From contig JBEKJU010000007.1 of the NCBI GenBank assembly GCA_050011095.1, positions 1 through 35,342 on the forward strand: a stretch of 35,342 nucleotides of DNA, read 5' to 3'. Each line of letters opens with the position of its first letter. Position 1 is the stretch's first letter. The notes beneath the pieces were generated by a model, which saw nothing but the letters and a program-made list of their open reading frames with translations, searched no databases and was not told the DNA's origin. Made by a program: the position numbers and the translations under genes. Below are positions 8,143 to 15,514 of the stretch, one piece after another. The DNA comes from JBEKJU01 sp050011095 (GTDB lineage Bacteria; Desulfobacterota; Syntrophorhabdia; Syntrophorhabdales; WCHB1-27).

Positions 8143-8881
8143 GGCCCATCCTGAAGACGCGCCTCAGCCTGCGGGCGACGAGCCTCTTTCGGAGCGCCAC
8201 GATGGCGTCTGTCGGCCGCACGTCTTTCGGGCACGCATCGATACAGCGCAGGAGCGTGTCACACCCCCATACGCCTTCGCCGCAGTTCACGGCCTCCAAA
8301 AGACGCTCCGGCCTTTCATCCCGAGAATCGGCCATGAACCGCTCGAGCTTCGCGAGGGCGGCGGGTCCCATGTAGCGGGGCTCCCGCCCGAGCACCTCGC
8401 ACGCCCCGTAACAGCAGGCGCAGAGTATGCAGTTGACGAACTGGTCGATCCGCCCCCTTTCGCCCTCGCTCTGGACGATCTCCCGCTCGGGGTCGGGGCT
8501 TTGTCGTATGAGATAGGGCGCGATGCGCTCGTACATCGTCCAGAAGGGCGTCATGTCGACGACCAGGTCCTTGATGATATCGAGGTTCGGGAGCGGTTCG
8601 AGGACGATTGTCCGGGAGCCGAAGGAGGCGACCTGCGTCCTGCACGCGAGATCGAGCCTACCGTTGATGACCATCCCGCAGGAGCCGCACGTGGCGGCCC
8701 TGCACGCGGCCCTGAAGGCGAGCGTCCCGTCAAGCTCGTCCCTGATCCTCAGAAGGACGGCGAGCACCGTGAGGCCGGGGATCACCCGGACGCGGTACGA
8801 GGAAAAGGACGCCTTTTTTTCCGGCTCCCGCGCGTCGTACCGGAGGATCTTGAAGGTATAATAGTTCGCGTCGGCGCTCAA
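8132..8881 (-). CDS. sdhB: Succinate dehydrogenase/fumarate reductase iron-sulfur subunit
   Basis: Carries electrons from the flavin of SdhA to quinone. A TTG start at 8881 is preferred: it overlaps the sdhA stop as TTGA, has GGAGAGGAG just upstream, and gives 249 residues, the usual family size. The frame is open further upstream, but that part is antisense-like sequence over sdhA. The plant-ferredoxin-type 2Fe-2S cluster is held by C60, C65, C68 and C80 (CRAATCGSCGM then LAC). The C-terminal domain has CILCACCYGAC and CDTLLRCIDACP for the 4Fe-4S and 3Fe-4S clusters. In the second box the usual CP is replaced by CE (GACEV). Functional direction (succinate oxidation or fumarate reduction) cannot be decided from sequence. 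Confidence 0.93.
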   Translation of the reverse strand: MSADANYYTFKILRYDAREPEKKASFSSYRVRVIPGLTVLAVLLRIRDELDGTLAFRAACRAATCGSCGMVINGRLDLACRTQVASFGSRTIVLEPLPNLDIIKDLVVDMTPFWTMYERIAPYLIRQSPDPEREIVQSEGERGRIDQFVNCILCACCYGACEVLGREPRYMGPAALAKLERFMADSRDERPERLLEAVNCGEGVWGCDTLLRCIDACPKDVRPTDAIVALRKRLVARRLRRVFRMGHED

Positions 8882-10584
8882 TAGCTCCTCTCCATGGGCT
8901 GATACCTGGTCACGACAGGTTTCCTGTACGAGATGGCGGGCAGGCCCGTCGTCCTGTCTTTCACGGCGAGGGAATGGGCGAGCCAATCCCGGTCGTTCCT
9001 CGTGGTGAAGTCGCGCCTGAAATGGGCGCCCCTGCTCTCCTGTCTGAGGAGGGCCGCAAGGGTCGTGACGAGGGCCACATCGATCATCGACTCCAGTTCG
9101 AGCGCGCCTATCAGCTCATAGTTCATGTGGAGGGCGGGTGACGAGACCGAGACGTTCCCGTACCTCTTTTTTATCTCCCCCACGCGCGCGAGCCCTGTTT
9201 CAAGTTCGTCTTCGGTCCTGAATATCCCCACCTGGGCATCCATGGTCTTTCTGAGTTCTTCGAGCACCCGGCCGGGCCTTTCGGCGCCCCCGCCGGAGAG
9301 GGCGCGGACCTTTCCCTCCACGCGCTCCCGCGTTTCCTCCACCGCCTTCCTGGAGGGTGCCGGCACGCGGCCGCTCAGGTAGTCGTCGATGGCGGCCGCG
9401 CACATCTTGCCGAAGACAATCGTGTCGAGGAGCGAGTTCCCGCCGAGCCTGTTCGCGCCGTGGACGCTCACGCAGGCGCACTCCCCGGCGGCATAGAAAC
9501 CGGACAGGGCCGTCTCGCCCCGGCTGTTCGTGTCGATGCCCCCCATCGAATAGTGCTGGCAAGGCATGATAGGGATCGCATCATGGACAGGGTCGATACC
9601 GGCGAAATCCTGGCATATCCGCCGTATCCCCGGAAGTCTCTCCTGGATTTTCTTCTCTCCGAGGTGTCTCAGGTCGAGATGCACGTACCTGCCGAGCTCG
9701 TTCTCGAAGCCCCTTCCCGCTTCGATCTCCGCCTGGATGCTCCGCGATACGATGTCCCTGGGGGCCAGTTCAATGGCCTTCGGCACATACCGCTCCATGA
9801 AGCGCTCGCCCAGGCGGTTGACGAGATACCCGCCCTCGCCCCGGCATGCCTCCGACATGAGGATGTTCGACCCCAAGAGCGAGGTCGGGTGGAACTGGAC
9901 GAACTCCATGTCCTTGAGGGGGACGCCCGCGTCGTAGGCCATGCCTATGCCGCTTCCGTTATTGATGAGGGCGTTCGTGGAGTGGTAATAGACGCGGCCA
10001 TAACCGCCCGTCGCGAAAAGGGTTGCCTTCGCGACGACCGGTACGATGGCGCCTGTCAGCTGGTCGATGAGGACAACGCCGTGGCATGTGCCAACGTATG
10101 CGGCGAGGGCGATCACCACATACTCGGAATAGACCTTCACCCCCTTGGCGATGGCCCTCTCGTAGAGCGTATTGAGGAGCACGTGGCCGGTCAAATCCGC
10201 CGAGTAACAGGTCCTCGGGAAACCGGCCCCGCCGAAGGGACGCTGCGCGATGGTGCCGTCGGGGAACCGGCTGAAAGGGCATCCCCAGTGCTCCATCTCG
10301 TAGACGACGCCGACGGCTTCCCGGCACATCAGCTCGACCGCATCCTGATCGGCCAGGTAATCACTCCCCTTAATGGTATCGAAGGCGTGCTTTTCCCACG
10401 TGTCGTCCCTGCCGCCGGGGTTGTTTCCGAGGGCCGCGTTGATGCCCCCCTGGGCGGCGATGGAGTGGGACCTCACGGGGTGCACCTTCGAGAAGAGGGC
10501 CACGTCGTATTTGTCGCACAGGCCGACGGCCGCCCTCAGTCCGGCGAGGCCTCCCCCGACGATGATCACGTCGTGGTCGACCAT
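8878..10584 (-). CDS. sdhA: Succinate dehydrogenase/fumarate reductase flavoprotein subunit
   Basis: Catalytic flavoprotein interconverting succinate and fumarate. It is 568 residues from ATG at 10584, 2 bases after the sdhC stop. Visible are the FAD Rossmann motif VIIVGGGLAGLRAA, H40 in RSHSIAAQGGI (the covalent FAD histidine), the ACRGEGGYLVNRLGERFMERY catalytic-arginine segment, PCQHYSMGGI (substrate/proton histidine) and HGANRLGGNSLLD near the C-terminal FAD contacts. The frame remains open upstream across sdhC and the antisense of purA, but no SdhA homology exists there, so the ATG in front of VDHDVIIVGG is the start. Order sdhC-A-B, then Rieske and cytochrome b, places the enzyme in a quinone-linked respiratory unit. 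Confidence 0.95.
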   Translation of the reverse strand: MVDHDVIIVGGGLAGLRAAVGLCDKYDVALFSKVHPVRSHSIAAQGGINAALGNNPGGRDDTWEKHAFDTIKGSDYLADQDAVELMCREAVGVVYEMEHWGCPFSRFPDGTIAQRPFGGAGFPRTCYSADLTGHVLLNTLYERAIAKGVKVYSEYVVIALAAYVGTCHGVVLIDQLTGAIVPVVAKATLFATGGYGRVYYHSTNALINNGSGIGMAYDAGVPLKDMEFVQFHPTSLLGSNILMSEACRGEGGYLVNRLGERFMERYVPKAIELAPRDIVSRSIQAEIEAGRGFENELGRYVHLDLRHLGEKKIQERLPGIRRICQDFAGIDPVHDAIPIMPCQHYSMGGIDTNSRGETALSGFYAAGECACVSVHGANRLGGNSLLDTIVFGKMCAAAIDDYLSGRVPAPSRKAVEETRERVEGKVRALSGGGAERPGRVLEELRKTMDAQVGIFRTEDELETGLARVGEIKKRYGNVSVSSPALHMNYELIGALELESMIDVALVTTLAALLRQESRGAHFRRDFTTRNDRDWLAHSLAVKDRTTGLPAISYRKPVVTRYQPMERSY

Positions 10585-10586
10585 CC

Positions 10587-10907
10587 TCAGGCCACCCGCG
10601 CATAGAGGACGAGGAGAGCCGCCGATATGACGCAGCCGAGCACGTTCGACAGCCAGAATAGCTGTTTCTCCCTCTTGTAGCCGAGATCGATGGCGATCGT
10701 CCTCAACCCGTAGAGGCTGTGGAAGGTAAAGAGGACCAGGATGAGGACATCGACGACCGGGTTCCGGTGGATGCCGAGGGCCCAGCCCGGTTTCTTGTCC
10801 TTCGTATAGAGGAAATAACTCGAAAAGATCTTCAGGGCGATCAGGACGATCAAAAGGACGCCGCTTGTCCGGTGGAAGAGCCAGATGAACATAGACCTTG
10901 CTACCAT
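10587..10907 (-). CDS. sdhC: Succinate dehydrogenase membrane anchor (cytochrome b556-type)
   Basis: Short membrane anchor of 106 residues with about three hydrophobic helices. WLFHRTSGVLL near the N-terminus is the SdhC-like quinone-site HR-x-(T/S)G signature. FHSLYGLRTIAIDLGY contains a heme-ligand-type histidine in the H-x3-GLR context of SdhD-like anchors. No separate SdhD is present, so this single subunit may be the whole anchor, or a second one lies elsewhere. An alternative ATG at 10892 (MFIWLFHR) is plausible: AAGG precedes it and a TTGACA -35 lies so close to the first ATG that a transcript from it would exclude 10907. Confidence 0.82.
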   Translation of the reverse strand: MVARSMFIWLFHRTSGVLLIVLIALKIFSSYFLYTKDKKPGWALGIHRNPVVDVLILVLFTFHSLYGLRTIAIDLGYKREKQLFWLSNVLGCVISAALLVLYARVA

Positions 10908-10926
10908 CCGCCACCATTTTTGTCAA
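10898..10926 (-). promoter_or_regulatory. Possible promoter of the sdh operon
   Basis: On the minus strand a perfect TTGACA (10926-10921) is followed after 17 bases by TAGCAA (10903-10898), a weak -10. The predicted start falls near 10891, almost on the second in-frame ATG of sdhC (10892), which would give a nearly leaderless mRNA. The weak -10 keeps confidence low. Confidence 0.4.
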
Positions 10927-10997
10927 GACGTTTTTTTTCGCTTTGCTTGCGCCTGGTTTTCCGTCGCTTTTCCTGCGGGAGCGCAACTTTGACGCCC

Positions 10998-11032
10998 CCG
11001 GACGTATATTCCGAATGGGAATATCCGTCCGG
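10998..11032. promoter_or_regulatory. Long dyad between divergent sdhC and purA promoters
   Basis: CCGGACGTATATTCC at 10998-11012 is mirrored by an inverted copy at 11018-11032 with 14 of 15 positions complementary and a GAATG centre. It ends 15 bases before the purA -35 box and about 70 bases from the sdh -35. No T-run follows on either strand, so a protein-binding operator fits better than a terminator; the regulator is unknown. Confidence 0.45.
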
Positions 11033-11047
11033 AAGTTTCCATTTTGT

Positions 11048-11076
11048 TTGACGTCCTTGTGAAAAAGCATTATGAT
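11048..11076 (+). promoter_or_regulatory. Predicted sigma-70 promoter of purA
   Basis: TTGACG (11048-11053), a 17-base spacer and TATGAT (11071-11076) form a near-consensus promoter. The predicted start near 11083 leaves a leader of about 40 bases before the purA ATG at 11125. The TATGAT -10 is the same as in the promoter at 121-150. Confidence 0.65.
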
Positions 11077-11124
11077 AATGCCGCGTCCTTGAAGGTTGTT
11101 TGCGCGAAAAGGGGGAATCCATTC

Positions 11125-12417
11125 ATGCCGAATGTAGTTGCCGTCGGTCTCCAGTGGGGCGACGAGGGCAAGGGAAAGATAATTGACATATTGAGCGAAT
11201 TTTCCGATGTCGTCGTCCGCTATCAGGGCGGGGCGAATGCGGGTCACACGATTGTCGTGGGCGACGAGAAGATCGTGCTCCACCTTATGCCTTCGGGCAT
11301 ACTCCATAAGGGTACGTACTGCGTCATAGGGAACGGCGTGGTCCTCGACCCGGAGACGCTTCAGGGGGAGATCAATGAGCTGAAGGCCCACGGCCACATG
11401 GTGGATGACTCCCGGCTCATGATCAGCGGCCGGGCGCACCTCATCATGCCGTACCACAAGAAGCTCGACGTGCTGAGGGAGAGCGAGAAGAAGCAGAAGA
11501 TAGGCACGACCGGAAGGGGCATCGGACCCGCCTACGAGGACAGGGCCGCGAGGATGGGGATACGGGTGATCGACCTTCTCGACAAAAAGGTGTTCAGGGA
11601 TAGGGTCCGGGAGAACCTGAAGCTCAAGAATTTCATCATACAGCGATACTACAAGGCGGAGCCCTTCAAGCTGCGGGATGTGGTCAGCCAATACGGGGCA
11701 TATCGCGACCTTCTGAAAAGGTATGTGGGAGACAACGTGCAGTTTCTCCACAGGAGCATGGAGGAGGGCAAATCGCTGCTTTTCGAGGGTGCCCAGGGCG
11801 CTTATCTCGATCTCGATCACGGTACTTATCCCTTCGTGACCTCATCCAACACGTTGGCCGGTAACGCCGCATGCGGGGCCGGCATCGCACCGGGCGCCAT
11901 CGATTACGTCCTGGGGGTCTTAAAGGCGTATACGACGCGCGTGGGCGAGGGCCCATTCCCGACGGAGCTTTCCGGGCCGGAGGGCGAGCTGATGAGAGAG
12001 AAGGGGGGGGAATACGGCGCGACGACGGGCCGGCCGAGGAGGTGCGGGTGGTTCGACGCAGTAATCGCCAGGAGGGCCGTGATCATGAACGGCGTGAAGG
12101 CGATCGCCCTCATGAAACTCGACGTGCTCGACTCATTCGATACGATCAACGTCTGCGTGAAATACCGGATCGGGAAGAAGGTGTACGCCGATCCGCCTCT
12201 GGGGCTGAAGGACCTCGCTGTCTGTGAGCCGGTTTATGAGCGGATGGAGGGCTGGAGGCAGCCCGTCCAGGATGCGGCCACCTTCGAGGACCTCCCGGAG
12301 AACGCGAAAAGATACATAAAGCGCCTTGAGGAGCTGACAGGGGTGCCCACGGGATTCGTATCGACAGGGCCGCGCAGGGATAGCACCCTTATTTTGCAGA
12401 ACCCTTTCCGGCCGTAA
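11125..12417 (+). CDS. purA: Adenylosuccinate synthase
   Basis: Joins IMP and aspartate with GTP hydrolysis to give adenylosuccinate, the committed step to AMP. It is 430 residues from ATG at 11125, which follows a GGGGGAA ribosome site; the frame is open 27 codons further up, but that part lies across the promoter. Family landmarks are all present: N-terminal GLQWGDEGKGK, GGANAGHT, TTGRGIGPAYEDRA, NTLAGNAACGAGI, GRPRRCGWFDAV and the guanine-binding STGPRRDSTL near the C-terminus. Length matches the family. It has its own promoter and is divergent from sdhC. Confidence 0.97.
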   Translation: MPNVVAVGLQWGDEGKGKIIDILSEFSDVVVRYQGGANAGHTIVVGDEKIVLHLMPSGILHKGTYCVIGNGVVLDPETLQGEINELKAHGHMVDDSRLMISGRAHLIMPYHKKLDVLRESEKKQKIGTTGRGIGPAYEDRAARMGIRVIDLLDKKVFRDRVRENLKLKNFIIQRYYKAEPFKLRDVVSQYGAYRDLLKRYVGDNVQFLHRSMEEGKSLLFEGAQGAYLDLDHGTYPFVTSSNTLAGNAACGAGIAPGAIDYVLGVLKAYTTRVGEGPFPTELSGPEGELMREKGGEYGATTGRPRRCGWFDAVIARRAVIMNGVKAIALMKLDVLDSFDTINVCVKYRIGKKVYADPPLGLKDLAVCEPVYERMEGWRQPVQDAATFEDLPENAKRYIKRLEELTGVPTGFVSTGPRRDSTLILQNPFRP

Positions 12418-12463
12418 TTTGTCCCTCCCGCATGTCCGCGCCGATACGGGGCCGACAAACATA

Positions 12464-12493
12464 TTGACTTTGTAAGGCTATTTGGAGTTTAAT
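12464..12493 (+). promoter_or_regulatory. Predicted promoter of the rpsU-yqeY-mutS2-dnaG-rpoD operon
   Basis: TTGACT (12464-12469), an 18-base spacer and TTTAAT (12488-12493) sit in a locally AT-rich stretch between purA and rpsU. TTTAATATAAGG offers overlapping -10 choices. A strong GGAGGGAGGGG ribosome site lies just before the rpsU ATG. Confidence 0.55.
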
Positions 12494-12544
12494 ATAAGGC
12501 TTTACTGCGACAAAACATTCAAGACGGAGGGAGGGGAATAATGA

Positions 12545-12754
12545 ATGACAGTTGTTATTATAAGAGAAGGGGAATCATTTGAGAGCGCCCTAAGAAGATT
12601 CAAGAAGCAGTGCGAGAGGACCGGGATTCTCTCAGAGGTCAAAAGAAGAGAGCACTACGAAAAGCCCAGCGTCAAAAGAAAGAAAAAAATCCTTGCTGCA
12701 AAGAAAAGGGCCTTGAAGAAGATGAGGAAAATGATGGAGAAAGGCCTCTACTAG
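12545..12754 (+). CDS. rpsU: 30S ribosomal protein S21
   Basis: Small basic ribosomal protein of 69 residues needed for efficient initiation. The N-terminus VVIIREGESFESALRRFKK and the lysine/arginine-rich tail are typical of bS21. An out-of-frame ATG lies 4 bases upstream; the ATG at 12545 is 8 bases from the purine-rich ribosome site and gives the correct protein. First gene of the macromolecular-synthesis operon, 4 bases from the next gene. Confidence 0.95.
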   Translation: MTVVIIREGESFESALRRFKKQCERTGILSEVKRREHYEKPSVKRKKKILAAKKRALKKMRKMMEKGLY

Positions 12755-12758
12755 AGCA

Positions 12759-13217
12759 ATGGTATACAAAGGCGAAATCGAAGAAGGGGTGAAGAGGGCG
12801 CTTAAAGGGAAGGACACACTAAGGGTGTCTGTCCTCCGGATGCTCCTGTCCTCTCTTAGTTATAAAGAGATCGAGAAAAGGCAGCCGCTGACACAGGAGG
12901 AGTTTTACGGGGTCGTAAGGACCATGATAAAGCAACATGCCGAATCCATCGAAAGTTTCAGGAAGGGCCAGCGGCTCGATCTTGCCGAAAAAGAAGAAAA
13001 AGAACTTCGCATCCTGAAGGAATTCGTGCCCGCCCAGATGTCCGCAAAGGAGGTGTCGCAAGAGGTGGACGACGCCATAAGGACGCTGGGGGCGAAAGAC
13101 CAGAAGGACATGGGAAAGGTCATGAAATTCCTGATGGAGAAAGTTGCATCCCGAGTGGATGGGAAGGTGTTGAGTGAAATGGTGAAAAATAGGCTGTCTT
13201 CTCAAAGACCGTCGTGA
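12759..13217 (+). CDS. GatB/YqeY domain protein
   Basis: A 152-residue YqeY-like protein, related to the tail domain of the GatB amidotransferase subunit, which contacts tRNA. Recognisable features are a helical N-terminal half with LRVSVLRMLLSSLSYKEIEK, the central ESFRKGQRLDLAEKEEKELRIL segment and a C-terminal half with KDMGKVMKFLMEKV and ASRVDGKVLSEMVK. The free-standing form often sits between rpsU and dnaG, as here. Its own biochemical role is not established. The stop overlaps the GTG of mutS2. Confidence 0.92.
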   Translation: MVYKGEIEEGVKRALKGKDTLRVSVLRMLLSSLSYKEIEKRQPLTQEEFYGVVRTMIKQHAESIESFRKGQRLDLAEKEEKELRILKEFVPAQMSAKEVSQEVDDAIRTLGAKDQKDMGKVMKFLMEKVASRVDGKVLSEMVKNRLSSQRPS

Positions 13218-15514
13218 AGCCATTTATGGCAGATAAGACCTTAGAATATGTAGGCTATCTTAAACTCCTCGAAGTTGTAGCGCGTTACTCGTCAACCAGT
13301 TTCATAAGTGAAGAAATACACAATCTGAGACCCCTCCGGACGGTCGCGGAGATTGAAGGGCGCCAGGGCCGGATAGGCGGGGTGCTCGAAATCATCACGT
13401 TCAGCGGGCCTCTGCCCTTATCCGATATCCCGGACATAAGGAAGAACGCGGCCGAGCTATCGCTTGCGGAGTTTACCCTTGAGATAAAGGACTTCCTGGC
13501 CATCGCCCATTTCCTTGCGAGCGTAAGGGGGGTGACGGCGTTCCTCAAGAAGGCCCCGCAGAAGGGCGCCTACATCGAGTCGATCCTGGAGGGTCTGAAG
13601 GGCCTGCCGGACGTGAGCGCGAGGATCGGCAAGACGATAAACGAGGAGGGGTTCATCGAGGACAGCGCCTCCTACGAGCTTTCAAAGATCAGGGCCGACC
13701 TCTACCAGCTCAAGGAAAGGGCGAGACGGTCCTTAGAGCGGATCATGGAGCGGGATGAGGTGAGGCCCGTCGTCCAGGATACGTACATCGCCGTCCGGAA
13801 CGGCAGATACGTCATCCCCCTCAAGCCGAACTACAATCAGTTCTTTCAGGGCATCGTCCATGACTACTCCCACTCCCTGAAGACCTCCTTCGTCGAGCCC
13901 GTCGAGACAATGGAGGTCAATAACACGATCAGCGTGCTGGAGAAGGAGGAAAAGGAAGAGGAAAAGAGGGTGCTCACGGACCTGACGCGATGGGTCCGGC
14001 GGTATGCGTCGGATTTGGCCGGGAACGTCGCGATCATCGCCGACCTCGATTTTCACCACGCCCTGGCGCTCTTCGCCTCCGCCTTCGGCTGCGTGAGACC
14101 CCAGGTCGATTCGGCAGGCTCCATCGAGATAAGGGGGGCGGTCAACCCCTTCATTCTACTCTCGAAGGGGGAGCGGGCAGTACCCATCGACATCCTTATC
14201 GGAGAGGAGAGGAAGGCGACCATCATCAGCGGTCCCAACGCGGACGGGAAGACCGTGGCCCTGAAGACGGCCGGTCTCCTCCTTATGATGGCATCGGCGG
14301 GCATGTTCATTCCCGCCCGCGAGACGCCGCGCGTCCCGGTCTTTCCCCGCATCTATGCTGTTATGGGGGACGAGCAGGACATCTCGATGGAGCTTTCGAC
14401 GTTCACCGCGCACGTCGATGCGATCAGGAATGTCTATGACCATTCGACGGGCGGCGAGCTCGTCCTCATCGACGAGATAGGCGGCGGCACCGAGCCCCAG
14501 GAGGCCTCCGCGCTCTCCATGGGCATCATCGATGCCTTTGTGGAAAAGGGATGCAGGATCATCGTGACCACCCATCTCAATCTCCTCAAGGCATACGGCT
14601 TCACGCATCCCTTCGCCATGAACGTGGCGACCGATTTCGACAACAGAACAATGAAGCCTCTCTACACGCTCCTTTACGGTCTCGCGGGGGTCAGCAACGC
14701 CATCAAGGTCGCGGAGGCCAGCGGCATGCCCCGGGCGATCGTCGAGAAGAGCGTCTCCTACCTGGGGAAGCAGGAGTACGTCCTCAACGATCTCATCACC
14801 GGCCTTGAGACCGAGAAGAAGGCAGCCGCTGAGGAACGCAAGGCCGCGCGCCTCTATCGGGAGGAGATGGCCAAGAGACTCGCGACCCTCAAGGAGAAGA
14901 GGGACGGCTTTCTCAAGGGCGCGGAGGAGCGCTGCCAGGGAAAGGTGACGGCCCTCGAAGCGGAGCTTGAAGAGATACGAAAGGAGATCGCCGCGAGGGA
15001 CCGGGAATCGCTCCGCAAGGCGCGGGAACGGGTCTCCGTGGTGAAGTCGAGGTTCGCCCCTGAAAGGAAGGCCGAACAGGGGGAGATCCACGTCGGCGAC
15101 TACGTCAGGGTGAGGACCATAGGGAAAGAGGGGTACGTTGCCGGGATCGACGGCCAGAAGGGCATGGCCGAGATCGTGATCGGGAACATGCGCATGCGGA
15201 TAAGGAATGATTATATAGAGAAGGTGAAGCGGCGGCCCGAGGCCAGGGAGAACCGCGTCGAGGTAAACGTCGCCGACATCGCCGTGCCGGAGATCAACGT
15301 GCGGGGTCTTCGGGTGGAGGAGGCCCTTGATGAGATCGACAGGTTCGTGGACAGGGCCATCGTCCACGGTACGCCGCAGCTGAAGATACTTCACGGCATT
15401 GGAACGGGGAGGCTGATGCATGCGATCAGGGACCATCTTTCCGAGGCCGGCCATGTGAAGGAACTAAAAAAGGACGAGAAGAACTCGGGCGTGACGATAG
15501 TAGAACTACTATGA
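13214..15514 (+). CDS. mutS2: MutS2-family ATPase/endonuclease with Smr domain
   Basis: MutS paralogue of 766 residues lacking the mismatch-recognition domain; relatives act against homologous recombination or in rescue of collided ribosomes. Visible are a helical lever/core region, Walker A GPNADGKT (an unusual D where most relatives have G: GPNTGGKT), Walker B VLIDEIGGGTEPQEA, VTTHLNLLKAY, a long coiled coil (about residues 520-620), a KOW-like segment (GDYVRVRTIGKEGYVAGI), and a C-terminal Smr domain (INVRGLRVEEAL, then HGIGTGRLMHAIRDHL). The GTG at 13214 overlaps the yqeY stop; ATG at 13226 is an alternative. Its insertion between yqeY and dnaG couples it to the replication/transcription operon. 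Confidence 0.93.
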   Translation: MKPFMADKTLEYVGYLKLLEVVARYSSTSFISEEIHNLRPLRTVAEIEGRQGRIGGVLEIITFSGPLPLSDIPDIRKNAAELSLAEFTLEIKDFLAIAHFLASVRGVTAFLKKAPQKGAYIESILEGLKGLPDVSARIGKTINEEGFIEDSASYELSKIRADLYQLKERARRSLERIMERDEVRPVVQDTYIAVRNGRYVIPLKPNYNQFFQGIVHDYSHSLKTSFVEPVETMEVNNTISVLEKEEKEEEKRVLTDLTRWVRRYASDLAGNVAIIADLDFHHALALFASAFGCVRPQVDSAGSIEIRGAVNPFILLSKGERAVPIDILIGEERKATIISGPNADGKTVALKTAGLLLMMASAGMFIPARETPRVPVFPRIYAVMGDEQDISMELSTFTAHVDAIRNVYDHSTGGELVLIDEIGGGTEPQEASALSMGIIDAFVEKGCRIIVTTHLNLLKAYGFTHPFAMNVATDFDNRTMKPLYTLLYGLAGVSNAIKVAEASGMPRAIVEKSVSYLGKQEYVLNDLITGLETEKKAAAEERKAARLYREEMAKRLATLKEKRDGFLKGAEERCQGKVTALEAELEEIRKEIAARDRESLRKARERVSVVKSRFAPERKAEQGEIHVGDYVRVRTIGKEGYVAGIDGQKGMAEIVIGNMRMRIRNDYIEKVKRRPEARENRVEVNVADIAVPEINVRGLRVEEALDEIDRFVDRAIVHGTPQLKILHGIGTGRLMHAIRDHLSEAGHVKELKKDEKNSGVTIVELL

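Noticed and set aside
10585..11820. Very long N-terminal extension of sdhA on the minus strand
   Set aside because: It runs antisense through sdhC and purA; SdhA homology begins at ATG 10584.
12418..12460. Terminator after purA
   Set aside because: No stem of useful length with a T-run could be found between purA and the rpsU promoter.
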